From NCBI GenBank assembly GCA_016185345.1, contig JACPNS010000008.1:57966-121965 (forward strand): DNA of 64,000 bases, read 5' to 3'. Below, piece by piece: positions 34,512 to 42,783 of this stretch. The position numbers and the translations under genes are program-made. The notes under the pieces were generated by a model. The model was not told the DNA's origin. It was given only the letters and a program-made list of their open reading frames with translations, and ran no database searches. Positions within the stretch are counted from its first letter, which is position 1, and the number at the start of each line of letters is the position of its first letter. The DNA is from Solirubrobacterales bacterium (GTDB taxonomy: Bacteria; Actinomycetota; Thermoleophilia; Solirubrobacterales; JACPNS01).

Positions 34512-35468
34512 ATGAAAGCTATTCAAGTCAAGGAATTTGGCGGGCCGGAAGTACTCGAGCTCGTAGAGATCGATGAGCCGGTCGCGCCCGAGGGCGCGTT
34601 GCTGATCGACGTCGAAGCAGCCGGCGTCAACTTTGCAGACACCCACCAGGCCGAGAACTCTTACCTCGCCCCGGCCGAGCTTCCGCTCGTCCCGGGCGGC
34701 GAAGTGATCGGTAGGACGCAGGACGGACGCCGCATGGTCGCGCTGGTCAGCGGCGGCGGCTACGCCGAAAAGGCAGTTGCCTGGCCCCAGGCCGCTTGGG
34801 AAGTTCCGGATTCGGTCAGCGCAGGCTCAGCACTTGCAATTGTTCTGCAGGGCGCGACTGCCTGGCACCTGTTGAAGACTTCGGCGAAGCTCGATAAGGG
34901 CGACACAGTGGTTATCCATGCGGCCGGCGGCGGCGTTGGCACGATTGCCGTCCAGCTGGCCAAGCGCTGGGGCGCCGGGCGCATCATCGCCACCGCCTCA
35001 ACGGAGGAGAAGCGCGCCCAGGCCATCGAGCTCGGCGCGGACGCCGCGATCGATTCCCGCATCAACACCTCCGAAGAGATGAACCAACGCATTCGCGGTG
35101 CCAACGACGGCCAGAAGGTCGACGTGATCCTCGACATGGTCGGCGGACCGACAACCGATGGCAGCACGAAGGCCCTGGCGCCGTTCGGTCGCCACGTCGT
35201 CTACGGAATGGCCGGGCGCGTCCCGCCGAAGGACATCAGCGTCGGAATGCTGATGGGGACCTCGCGAGCCGTGATCGGATTCTGGCTCGTCCACTGCATG
35301 ACGAAGCCCGGGATGATGGATGCCGCGATGACCGATCTGATCGAACTTGTGGACTCAGGAAAGCTGCGCACGATCGACGGCGGCAGTTTCCCGCTGTCAG
35401 ATGCCCGAGCGGCTCACGAGGCGATCCGCGGGCGCGGCACCAGCGGCAAGCTGATTCTCGTTCCGTAG
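34512..35468 (+). CDS. Zinc-type/quinone oxidoreductase (MDR family)
   Basis: 318 residues. GroES-like N-terminal domain (MKAIQVKEFGGPEVLELVE, GVNFADTH, LPLVPGGEVIG), then a Rossmann domain with AAGGGVGTIAVQLAKRWGA binding NADPH and VDVILDMVGG. It lacks the catalytic and structural zinc cysteines, so it belongs to the NADPH:quinone reductase (QOR) branch of medium-chain dehydrogenases, which reduces quinones or enones. Co-transcribed with the upstream isomerase. Confidence 0.9.
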   Translation: MKAIQVKEFGGPEVLELVEIDEPVAPEGALLIDVEAAGVNFADTHQAENSYLAPAELPLVPGGEVIGRTQDGRRMVALVSGGGYAEKAVAWPQAAWEVPDSVSAGSALAIVLQGATAWHLLKTSAKLDKGDTVVIHAAGGGVGTIAVQLAKRWGAGRIIATASTEEKRAQAIELGADAAIDSRINTSEEMNQRIRGANDGQKVDVILDMVGGPTTDGSTKALAPFGRHVVYGMAGRVPPKDISVGMLMGTSRAVIGFWLVHCMTKPGMMDAAMTDLIELVDSGKLRTIDGGSFPLSDARAAHEAIRGRGTSGKLILVP

Positions 35469-35478
35469 CCGCGGGGGC

Positions 35479-35943
35479 CTATAGGTCGTCGACAAAAGTG
35501 CAGATCGCTGCGATGACTTCAGACGCGTGCGTGAGTTCTTCGGGATTGAAGCCTTCAAGCGCTTCGTCCCAGGCGGCCCGCATCTCATCGATTCGTTCGG
35601 TGAGCATCGCGATCCCGGTATCGGTAAGAGTTGTGATCACGACGCGCTTGTCGTCTTCCTGACGATTGCGCTCGACCACGCCGGCGACCGCGAGTTGATC
35701 GAGCATGTGCGTCGTCGTCGCAGGCGTGAGACCGGCTGCCTCTGCGAGCTGACCAGAGGACATCGGGCCGTTCTCGGCCAGCGGCCCAAGCAAGTTGACC
35801 TGCGGGGCGGTGAGCCGTCCCGGCTGCATCGCATCCCTTCCGCGAAGTCTGCGCTGGGCGCGAGCGACTCCTGAATACGCCTCGCCGAGCCGACTCAGCG
35901 CGGCTTCCTTGTCTACGGCAGATACCGAATTTTCCACGTTCAT
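35479..35943 (-). CDS. MarR-family transcriptional regulator
   Basis: 154 residues from the ATG at 35943 (in-frame ATGs also at 35970 and 35985). The winged helix is APQVNLLGPLAENGPMSSGQLAEAAGLTPATTTHMLDQL, followed by the wing RQEDDKRVVITTLTDTG. The 35943 start is favoured by the G-rich stretch 7-12 nt upstream, which is half of a palindrome and would let the protein block its own promoter or ribosome site. Lies 10 bp from the convergent QOR gene and just after purT. Confidence 0.9.
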   Translation of the reverse strand: MNVENSVSAVDKEAALSRLGEAYSGVARAQRRLRGRDAMQPGRLTAPQVNLLGPLAENGPMSSGQLAEAAGLTPATTTHMLDQLAVAGVVERNRQEDDKRVVITTLTDTGIAMLTERIDEMRAAWDEALEGFNPEELTHASEVIAAICTFVDDL

Positions 35944-35946
35944 GAG

Positions 35947-35962
35947 TTTACCCCCCGGTAAA
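35947..35962. promoter_or_regulatory. Palindrome TTTACC-N4-GGTAAA before marR
   Basis: A perfect 6-bp inverted repeat around CCCC, immediately upstream of the marR ATG, in the gap between purT and marR. Position and symmetry suit a MarR dimer operator for autoregulation. Confidence 0.55.
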
Positions 35963-35984
35963 TAGATCATGTGCTTCTCGATCA

Positions 35985-37187
35985 TTATTTTGCAACAACG
36001 GACACCCTGTTTGCCGCAGCTACCGCCAGCTGGCGGGCGACTTCAACGGAGGGTCCGACTGCCAGGGCGACTCCCATTCGTCGCACCGGTGAAGCCGTAG
36101 GTTTACCAAAAATTAGTAGACACAGCTGTTCATCTATCGCGAGCGCTTGCTCGACGCCTGCATAGATCGGCTCGTCGAGATCGCTTTCAGCGAGGATTAC
36201 GGCGCTAGCTGAATGCGCTTTCAGCGGGATCGTCCCGACGGGTACGGGGAGCCCAAGGATCGCCCTCATGTGAAGGGAGAACTCCGAAAACGCCTGGCTG
36301 GCGATCGTCACGAGCCCGGTGTCGTGTGGGCGCGGCGAGACCTCCGAGAAGATCACCTCATCGCCGGCGACAAAAAGTTCCACGCCGAAGATGCCGTGCC
36401 CACCGAGGCCATCGGTGATCGTGCGCGCGACTTCCTGGCATTTCGTCAGCACCGCCGGATCAACCGCTGCCGGCTGCCAGCTCTCTCGATAGTCGCCGCC
36501 TTCCTGAAGGTGGCCGATCGGCGCGCAGAAGCTGGTGCCTGCGGCGTGACGGACCGTGAGCAGTGTGAGCTCATAGTCGAAGTCCACGAACGCCTCGCAG
36601 ATGACCCTTCCGCCGCCGACGCGGCCGGCCGCTTCGGCATAGGCCCACGCGGCGGTGATGTCTTCTCCGCTGCGTGCAACCGACTGCCCCTTGCCCGACG
36701 ACGACATGATCGGCTTGATCACGCAGGGGTATCCGAGCCGCTCGGCGGCGTCGCGCAGCTCTTGCTCGCCGTCGCAGAACTCGTAGGGCGAGGTGGCCAG
36801 GCCGAGCTCTTCGGCCGCCAGCCGGCGGATGCCCTCACGATCCATCGTCAGGCGCGCGGCGCGCGCATTTGGCACGACGTGCGCGCCCGCGCTTTCAAAT
36901 TCTTCGAGCACCTCGGTGGCGATCGCTTCGATCTCGGGGACGATGATCAGCCGCGCGCATGGCTTGTCGCGCTCTTCACTCAGGATCGTCCGCAGCTGAT
37001 CGGGATCGGACATCGTCAGCACGTGGCTGCGATGGGCCACCGCCATCGTGGGGGCACCGGGGTATCGGTCGCAGGCCACGACTTCGCAGCCAAGACGCAC
37101 CGCCTCGATCGCAACCTCGCGTCCGAGCTCGCCCGATCCGAGCAGCACGACGCGGGTCGCCGACGGAGTGTTTGGCGTGCCGATCAT
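35985..37187 (-). CDS. purT: Formate-dependent phosphoribosylglycinamide formyltransferase
   Basis: 400-residue ATP-grasp enzyme that makes formyl-GAR from GAR, formate and ATP in purine synthesis. N-terminal [17 protein letters not shown], then the ATP-grasp segment [16 protein letters not shown]. The metal-binding region [30 protein letters not shown] is diagnostic of PurT. C-terminal [19 protein letters not shown] closes the purine-type domain. Length matches the family. It follows the decayed thioesterase with only 2 bp between its ATG and the remnant's end. Confidence 0.95.
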   Translation of the reverse strand: MIGTPNTPSATRVVLLGSGELGREVAIEAVRLGCEVVACDRYPGAPTMAVAHRSHVLTMSDPDQLRTILSEERDKPCARLIIVPEIEAIATEVLEEFESAGAHVVPNARAARLTMDREGIRRLAAEELGLATSPYEFCDGEQELRDAAERLGYPCVIKPIMSSSGKGQSVARSGEDITAAWAYAEAAGRVGGGRVICEAFVDFDYELTLLTVRHAAGTSFCAPIGHLQEGGDYRESWQPAAVDPAVLTKCQEVARTITDGLGGHGIFGVELFVAGDEVIFSEVSPRPHDTGLVTIASQAFSEFSLHMRAILGLPVPVGTIPLKAHSASAVILAESDLDEPIYAGVEQALAIDEQLCLLIFGKPTASPVRRMGVALAVGPSVEVARQLAVAAANRVSVVAK

Positions 37188-37189
37188 GG

Positions 37190-37542
37190 TCAGCGTCGCG
37201 AACCCGAGCGGACGATCTTCGCCTCGGCACGGAACAGCCCGCAGTCGCGAGTGATCGCGCGGGTCAGGTTGACCTTGTTCTCGATCGTGCTGTAGCCCAC
37301 GCTTAGCCGCCGTGCACCATCCCGATCGGGTTGTAGACGCGATCGCTCGGCCTGCCCTCGATCACTTCCCGGCCGTACTCAGCTTCGACGAGTTGGAACT
37401 CCGTCAGCCGGCTGATCGGCGGCGCCGGGTGCTCGCCGTTGATGATCGCCTGCAGGAACTCCAGTCCCGAGAGGTGCGCTGCGCTGGCGAGCAGTTCGTC
37501 GCTCGGCGTCTCGAACTCAGCGCTTATCTCTTGCTTGGACAT
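37190..37542 (-). pseudogene. Decayed PaaI-type hotdog thioesterase
   Basis: The reading frame from the ATG at 37542 gives MSKQEISAEFETPSDELLAS and then LSGLEFLQAIINGEHPAPPI and [10 protein letters not shown], the N-terminal half of PaaI-family acyl-CoA thioesterases. It stops (TAA, 37303-37305) right after the HGG motif. In another frame, from 37300 to 37190, [17 protein letters not shown] and [15 protein letters not shown] continue the same fold. Compared with typical family members about 20 residues of the central helix after HGG are missing, and so is the last strand. An internal deletion with frameshift plus C-terminal loss is the simplest reading. Confidence 0.75.
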
Positions 37543-37565
37543 CGCGCTGAGGGTACGGTACGCAC

Positions 37566-38297
37566 GTGCCCGACGAAGAATCAAAACTCCCACGCTTCGC
37601 CGCGACTTTCGATGAGGACCTGCTGCTCGGTGTTGGCGACGACGTCCCACTCAGCGCCAAGGACGACCCGGCGAGGATCGCCGGAATCGCCGACGAGTTC
37701 AAGATGGGCTTTGACGCGCTAGCGGCGGTGCACCGCGGCGTTTCGATCTTCGGCTCGGCGCGAACTCCGGCCACCGACCCCGACTACATCCGTGCCCGCG
37801 CGATCGCCGCAGAACTCGGCCGGAACGGATACTCGATCATCACCGGCGGTGGGCCGGGAATGATGGAGGCCGCCAATCGCGGAGCCCAGGATGTAGGAGC
37901 AATATCCATCGGCTGCAACATCAAACTTCCGCACGAGCAGGTTCCCAATCCGTACCAGGACATCCGCCTCACGTTCGAGCACTTCTACGTTCGCAAGGTG
38001 ATGTTCGTTCGTTACGCGCATGCCTTCGTGATCATGCCGGGGGGCTTTGGCACGATGGACGAACTCTTCGAGGCACTGACGCTTGCCCAGACGGCGACGA
38101 TCCGGCACTACCCGGTGGCCTTGGTGGGCCGAGAGTTCTGGGGCGGGTTGATCGACTGGCTGCGCGAGCGCATGCTCGCGACTGGCAACATCGGCGAAGA
38201 GGACCTCGCGCTGATCAACATCTGCGAAACACCCGAGGACGTGCTCGAGCTCGTGCGCGCTGAAAGCCAGTTGCTGCGGTCTTTGACCGCGTGGTAG
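37566..38297 (+). CDS. LOG-family nucleotide phosphoribohydrolase
   Basis: 243 residues from a GTG start. Contains the Rossmann-like core with SIFGSARTPATDPDY, ITGGGPGMMEAANRGA and the catalytic MPGGFGTMDELFE motif of the LOG (lonely guy) family, which releases cytokinin-like bases or ribose 5-phosphate from nucleoside monophosphates. The Arg in the first motif and Glu in the second are kept. It is divergent from the decayed thioesterase, 23 bp apart. Likely a nucleotide-salvage enzyme. Confidence 0.92.
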   Translation: MPDEESKLPRFAATFDEDLLLGVGDDVPLSAKDDPARIAGIADEFKMGFDALAAVHRGVSIFGSARTPATDPDYIRARAIAAELGRNGYSIITGGGPGMMEAANRGAQDVGAISIGCNIKLPHEQVPNPYQDIRLTFEHFYVRKVMFVRYAHAFVIMPGGFGTMDELFEALTLAQTATIRHYPVALVGREFWGGLIDWLRERMLATGNIGEEDLALINICETPEDVLELVRAESQLLRSLTAW

Positions 38298-38316
38298 CCC
38301 TGTAGGGTCGCTCCCT

Positions 38317-39885
38317 ATGGGAGCGGAGGAAGAGCAGGCAATCGCGGCGAGGAAACCGTCGCTGCTGCGCGCGGCGCTCGACGGCGAGCGGCGCTCGGGT
38401 TCCGCGATCATCGCTCGCGCTGCACCCGCGCTGACGATCGGCGTGATCGGGTCCAATCTAGTCGGAACGGTGATTCTGTTCGTGCTCGTGTCGTGGGTCA
38501 TTCCGGTGCCCGACCTCGACGACGACCAGAACGTCCGGCTCGTCAACCTGATCGTGCTCGCCGTCTATTTGTTGTTCGCCGTGACAAGCGGGATCGTCAA
38601 AACGATCCACGACATCAATCCAGTTCGGCGCTGGCTGTTTGAGGAACGCCCGCCAACGGCGGAGGAGCAGGCGCTGGCACTGCTCGGACCGTCGCGGCTT
38701 CTGAAGCGACTCTTGGTGCGCTGGGGCCTGGGCGTCGTGATCTTCACGATCTTGAATGCGGCGATCGAGCCGCGTCTCGCGTTGGTGGTCGCGATCGCCG
38801 GAATATTCAGCGGACTCGGCACCTGCGCGTTCTCATACCTGGTCGCCGAGCGCGCGATGCGCGAAGTGGCGCGTCGCGCTCTTGAGGACGGCCCGCGCGA
38901 GCACCCGGCCGTGCCGGGCGTGACGGCGCGCGTGATGTGGGCGTGGGCAATCAGTACCGGCACGCCGGTTCTGGGAGTCGTGCTGATCGCGGCGGGCGTC
39001 ACGACGGGAGTTCTGCCGAACAACTCGCAACAGCTGCTCTGGTCCACGATGATCATCTGCGGCGTTGCGCTGTTCATCGGGGTGCAGGCGATGTGGCTCG
39101 TCTCGCGCTCTATCTCCGATCCGATCAAGTCGGTTCGTCGCGGGATCGATCGCGTCGCCGCTGGCGATCTCTCGGTCGAGGTGCCGGTCTTTGACGCGTC
39201 CGAAGTTGGATTGCTGCAGAGTGGCTTCAACGACATGGTCGCCGGACTGTGCGAACGCGAACGCGTGCGCGATCTGTTTGGTCGGCACGTCGGCGAAGAC
39301 GTCGCCGAACAGGCCCTGCTCGTCGGTGCCGAACTAGGCGGCGAAGTGCGCGAGGTGGCCGTGATCTTTGTGGACGTGGTCGGATCGACAGAGATGGCGG
39401 CGGCTCGGCCGGCGTCGGAGGTCGTCGAGGTCCTGAACCGATTCTTCGCCGAGGTGATCGAGGCAATCGACCGATTCGATGGCTCGGTGAACAAGTTCGA
39501 GGGCGACGCCGCGCTCTGCATCTTTGGCGCCCCGGTCGCGCGGGACGATCCGGCCGGCGATGCGCTTGCGGCGGCGCGGGCGATGGTCGAGGGCCTTCGG
39601 CGTGAGCTTCCCGAACTCGGGGTGGGCGTCGGCATCTCCTACGGACCGGTGGTCGCCGGAAACGTCGGATCCGCCGAGCGCCACGAGTACACCGTGATCG
39701 GCGACGCAGTCAACGAGGCCGCCCGCCTCACGGAAATCGCCAAGTCGATCGACGGCGGTGTAGTCGCCTCAGGCACAGTGCTCGACCAGGCCCGCGAGTC
39801 CGAAGCCCAGCATTGGCGCCGCGGCGAGTCGATCGTCCTACGTGGCCGCTCCGAGCCAACAGTGTTGGCAACACCCCATACCTAA
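38317..39885 (+). CDS. Membrane-bound class III adenylate/guanylate cyclase with HAMP domain
   Basis: 522 residues. About six TM helices lie in residues ~35-260, followed by a HAMP domain (SRSISDPIKSVRRGIDRVAAGDLSVEV) and a catalytic domain (~340-520). The latter has metal Asp residues in VIFVDVVGSTEM and FEGDAALCIFGAP, substrate-choosing Lys in NKFEGD with Asp in VIGDAVNEAAR, and the transition-state Asn/Arg in the same motif. This residue set favours ATP, so cAMP is the likely product. The layout resembles mycobacterial Rv1318c-type cyclases. The stop codon TAA is the first triplet of the conserved repeat that bounds the RAYT element. Confidence 0.92.
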   Translation: MGAEEEQAIAARKPSLLRAALDGERRSGSAIIARAAPALTIGVIGSNLVGTVILFVLVSWVIPVPDLDDDQNVRLVNLIVLAVYLLFAVTSGIVKTIHDINPVRRWLFEERPPTAEEQALALLGPSRLLKRLLVRWGLGVVIFTILNAAIEPRLALVVAIAGIFSGLGTCAFSYLVAERAMREVARRALEDGPREHPAVPGVTARVMWAWAISTGTPVLGVVLIAAGVTTGVLPNNSQQLLWSTMIICGVALFIGVQAMWLVSRSISDPIKSVRRGIDRVAAGDLSVEVPVFDASEVGLLQSGFNDMVAGLCERERVRDLFGRHVGEDVAEQALLVGAELGGEVREVAVIFVDVVGSTEMAAARPASEVVEVLNRFFAEVIEAIDRFDGSVNKFEGDAALCIFGAPVARDDPAGDALAAARAMVEGLRRELPELGVGVGISYGPVVAGNVGSAERHEYTVIGDAVNEAARLTEIAKSIDGGVVASGTVLDQARESEAQHWRRGESIVLRGRSEPTVLATPHT

Positions 39886-39943
39886 GCCACAAAGTCCTAC
39901 AAGGTTGCGACTTTGTCGTGCGACATAGGCGCAACCTTGTAGG
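39883..39943. repeat. REP-like palindromic repeat, left copy flanking the RAYT gene
   Basis: The 48-bp hairpin at 39896-39943 has 13-bp outer arms (CCTACAAGGTTGC with GCAACCTTGTAGG) and an inner stem TGTCG/CGACA. It is preceded by TAAGCCACAAAGT, also conserved in the right copy. Both copies lie in the same orientation. Conserved sequence starts exactly at the cyclase stop codon. Confidence 0.9.
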
Positions 39944-39966
39944 AGAAAAGCCCTTGTCTACGGGGA

Positions 39967-40674
39967 TTATTTGTTTGGTTGCGGCAGGATGTGGCTTCCT
40001 CTACCTCGTTTGATTGGGCGGCTGGGCGGTAGCGGATTCTTGGCTCGGTTTTCGATCTTGCGCGTTCTGATCTCCTCCCACTTCGTGAAGACGACCTGTT
40101 GATACGCGTCCTTCGAATCGAAGAGCCGAAGTCCAATCCCGCTTGCAAGCCAGTCGCTCTCGCGCATGCCCATGTATTCACGATGACTGCTGAACTCGTA
40201 GTTCGGACCAAGCACCTCATGGTTTGTATGGACGTACGAGATCAGGTGTCGGATGTCGTCGTGCCCGTCTGCGGCCCGCGCCGAGTATGGGGACTCAAAG
40301 ATCTGCGCACGTCGGCCGTGCGTCTCGTTGAAGTAGCGGCCGTACGAGGTGAGCACTGACTTCATCAGCGAGATCACGCCGCCCTCCGCTTTCTGAAAGA
40401 TCAAGAGATGGAAGTGGTTGTCCAGGATGCAGAAAGCGAGGAGCTCGACCTCGTCACGGAGCTTTCTGTACGGGCGATAGTTCGTGTCGAGGATTTTCCG
40501 CGGCGACAGATGTCGCTCGATCCGATCTAGAAACTCCCGCTTGTCCCGTCGCTCGGGGAAAACGTGCATATCGTCGATCGCGTGGCCCCAGACATGAACC
40601 ACCTGACCCACGAGGAATCGCGTCTCTTCCGGATGCAGATCACTGGCCCGCAAAGGCTTTCTAGTTCGTCCCAT
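39967..40674 (-). CDS. REP-associated tyrosine transposase (RAYT, Y1/HUH family)
   Basis: 235 residues. The Y1 domain has the metal-binding HUH triad as H87-F88-H89 in LDNHFHLLIFQ. The catalytic Tyr is probably Y111 or Y114 in TSYGRYFNETHGRRAQIF. VVHVWGHAIDDMHVFPERRDKREFLD is the typical opening of TnpA_REP proteins. Such enzymes cut single-stranded palindromic DNA. The gene lies between two 48-bp direct-orientation hairpin repeats 24 and 84 bp from its ends, so the unit 39883-40805 looks like a self-contained RAYT/REP element. It is intact, with no frameshift. Confidence 0.92.
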   Translation of the reverse strand: MGRTRKPLRASDLHPEETRFLVGQVVHVWGHAIDDMHVFPERRDKREFLDRIERHLSPRKILDTNYRPYRKLRDEVELLAFCILDNHFHLLIFQKAEGGVISLMKSVLTSYGRYFNETHGRRAQIFESPYSARAADGHDDIRHLISYVHTNHEVLGPNYEFSSHREYMGMRESDWLASGIGLRLFDSKDAYQQVVFTKWEEIRTRKIENRAKNPLPPSRPIKRGRGSHILPQPNK

Positions 40675-40744
40675 AACCAGTTAAGGCCCCAGCCAGAATT
40701 CTTTACCCCCCCATCAATAGAACTTTTCTGCCAAACCCGATGAG

Positions 40745-40805
40745 TAAGCCAGAAAGCCCTACAAGGTTGCGACCTTGTCGTACGACATAGAGGCAACCTT
40801 GTAGG
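40745..40805. repeat. REP-like palindromic repeat, right copy flanking the RAYT gene
   Basis: The hairpin at 40758-40805 has outer arms identical to the left copy and differs from it at only a few central bases. Its upstream 13 bases (TAAGCCAGAAAGC) differ at two positions. It lies 50 bp before the acyl-CoA dehydrogenase start and may sit inside that gene's promoter region. Confidence 0.9.
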
Positions 40806-40856
40806 AGGATGCCGCTTGATTGAGGGACATTCACCGATCGGTACATTGGATCGAAT

Positions 40857-42083
40857 ATGGTGCCCGGTATGGAAGCTTCAAGTACGCGCAGTGCATCTCG
40901 CCCTAAGGGCATGGCCAAGGACATCACCCCTCCGTACACGGAGGAGCTCGAGGAATTCAGGGACTCGGTTCATGGGTGGGTCACGACGAATCTGCTCCCC
41001 CACGCCGACGAGTGGGAAGACGCCAAGTACTTCCCCGACTCCGTCTTCAAGCAGGTCGCAAGCCAGGGCTACCTGGGGCTGAAATTTGAAGAGGAGTACG
41101 GCGGATCGTGCACCGGCGGCCCGGACAACGCATCCGACGGCTACCTCGCGGACTCGATTCTGCTTGAGGAGCTCCCGGCCTGCGGAAGCGGCGGAGTTGC
41201 GGCCGGACTCTGGGCCCACGCCGGAATCGCGCTGACGCCGATCTGGAAGTTCGGCACGCCCGAGCAGAAGGCCAAATACCTCGCCCCCGGGATCACAGGC
41301 GACAAGATCGCGGCGCTCGCAATCACCGAGCCTGGCGCGGGCAGCGACGTCGCTGGCATCACGACCAAGGCCGAAAAAGTGGACGGCGGCTACGTCCTGA
41401 ACGGTTCGAAGGTCTTCATCACGAACGGCATCCGCGCGCACACGATCGTCACCGCCGCAAAGACGACTCAAGAGGGCGGCCACAAGGGCATGAGCTTCTT
41501 CATCGTCGAACGCGGCGAGGGCATCACTTCATCGCCGCTCGAAAAGCTCGGATGGCACGCGTCTGACACCGCCGAGATTTCTTATGAAGACGTCTTCGTC
41601 CCCGAGGAGAACCTGCTCGGCACCGAGAACGAGGGCTTCTACATGATCATGGCAAACTTCCAGTGGGAGCGGCTGATGATGGCTTTGGGCGCGGTCGGCG
41701 CGATGAAGCTCGTCTACCAACAGACGATCGACTACGCGCACGAGCGCAACGCCTTCGGTCGCCCGATCAGCAACTTCCAGGTGATCCGCCACAAGTTCGC
41801 CGACATGGCAACGCAGATCGAGGCCGCGCGCGCGATCACCTACAACGCGCTGCGCCTCTTCATCGAGGGCAAGCAGCCGCTCAGCGAAGTGACAATGGCC
41901 AAGCTCTTCACGCAGTCGCTGCTCGTCAAGATCTGCGACGAATGCCTGCAGATCCACGGCGGCTGGGGCTACATGAAGGAATACAAAATCGAACGAGCCC
42001 TGCGCGACGCCCGCCTCGGCCCGATCGGCGGCGGCACCGACGAGATCATGAAAGAAATCCTCGGCAAGAGCCTCGGGATCTAG
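40857..42083 (+). CDS. Acyl-CoA dehydrogenase
   Basis: 408 residues (in-frame ATGs at 40869 and 40911 are alternatives). FAD enzyme that makes the alpha-beta double bond of acyl-CoA. Signatures are ALAITEPGAGSDVAGI (FAD and substrate contact), IHGGWGYMKEYKIERALRDARLGPIGGGTDEI near the C-terminus, and WERLMMALGAVG. The catalytic Glu is probably in this WERL helix, as in isovaleryl- and long-chain-type ACADs, since the C-terminal position usual in medium-chain enzymes reads GGGTDE. Likely feeds beta-oxidation. Its 3' end overlaps the convergent HTH gene by 4 bp. Confidence 0.93.
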   Translation: MVPGMEASSTRSASRPKGMAKDITPPYTEELEEFRDSVHGWVTTNLLPHADEWEDAKYFPDSVFKQVASQGYLGLKFEEEYGGSCTGGPDNASDGYLADSILLEELPACGSGGVAAGLWAHAGIALTPIWKFGTPEQKAKYLAPGITGDKIAALAITEPGAGSDVAGITTKAEKVDGGYVLNGSKVFITNGIRAHTIVTAAKTTQEGGHKGMSFFIVERGEGITSSPLEKLGWHASDTAEISYEDVFVPEENLLGTENEGFYMIMANFQWERLMMALGAVGAMKLVYQQTIDYAHERNAFGRPISNFQVIRHKFADMATQIEAARAITYNALRLFIEGKQPLSEVTMAKLFTQSLLVKICDECLQIHGGWGYMKEYKIERALRDARLGPIGGGTDEIMKEILGKSLGI

Positions 42084-42715
42084 TCGTCGGCACGCCGGCC
42101 CATCGAGTTGAACGGCGAGTTCGCGCGGAGCTTCACGCCTGCTGGCGAGTAGTCAGTCATCTTTCCGGCCACGTCGTCCACAGGTCGATCCAGGAGCAGC
42201 TCCCAGGCGTCGGCCTCTTCGTCGGTCATCGCTCCGGAATCGCGCAGATCCGCGACGACCTGCTGCGCTCGATCGCAGGTGGCCCGATCGAGGTTCCGCG
42301 CCATCGCGCGATGAAACGCCAGCGCGCGCATCTCCATGATCTGCTCAAGGTCGCGCTTGCCCTCGGGGATCTTTGCGGCAATTTTCTCTCGCCGCTTCTC
42401 TTTGATATCCACCACGGCATGGACTCCGCCGCCGGCTTCGATCAGCTCGAGCAGCGACAGAACCTCGATCTGCGCCCGCCCCTTCGCATTGTCAATCGTC
42501 CGCAGCTTCTTCGAAGAAATCAGCTTCGAGACTTCGGGATGCGGCACGCCGAGCGCCCGCGCTGCCGTGCGCTGCGGCACAGCATCACCCAGAGCAGTTT
42601 GGATCCCCTCGATCCCGCGATTCACATCCGTGTTGCCCGGCAGCAGCGCGCGCACGCGCCGTAGGCCGAGCAGTCCATTGAGCATCCGCTCGCGGTCCTC
42701 TTCGGTCACAGGCAC
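42080..42715 (-). CDS. Putative HTH DNA-binding protein
   Basis: 211 residues, not recognised as a named family. An HTH-like segment (QRTAARALGVPHPEVSKLISSKKLRTI, about residues 47-73) resembles Xre/antitoxin-type helices. The following half is helical and charged (DIKEKRREKIAAKIPEGKRDLEQIMEMRALAFHRAMARNL). There is no signal or membrane segment. It could be a regulator or antitoxin-like protein, but no toxin gene neighbours it. It lies between the ACAD gene and the Ig-repeat proteins. Confidence 0.7.
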   Translation of the reverse strand: MPVTEEDRERMLNGLLGLRRVRALLPGNTDVNRGIEGIQTALGDAVPQRTAARALGVPHPEVSKLISSKKLRTIDNAKGRAQIEVLSLLELIEAGGGVHAVVDIKEKRREKIAAKIPEGKRDLEQIMEMRALAFHRAMARNLDRATCDRAQQVVADLRDSGAMTDEEADAWELLLDRPVDDVAGKMTDYSPAGVKLRANSPFNSMGRRADD

Positions 42716-42726
42716 CCGCCCAGCTT

Positions 42727-42761
42727 AAAGAGAACGCGGCCGGAGCTTTCGCCCCGACCGC
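42727..42761 (-). terminator. Intrinsic terminator after the first Ig-repeat gene
   Basis: On the minus strand GCGGTCGGGGC pairs with GCTCCGGCCGC (11 pairs including two G-T wobbles) around a GAAA tetraloop, followed by GTTCTCTTT. It sits 23 bp after the stop of the 964-residue Ig-repeat protein. Confidence 0.7.
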
Positions 42762-42783
42762 GGTACTGCCGAGAGTTGCGCCC

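Noticed and set aside
39883..40805. CRISPR array
   Set aside because: Only two repeat copies, 860 bp apart, each palindromic and flanking a transposase; no spacers.
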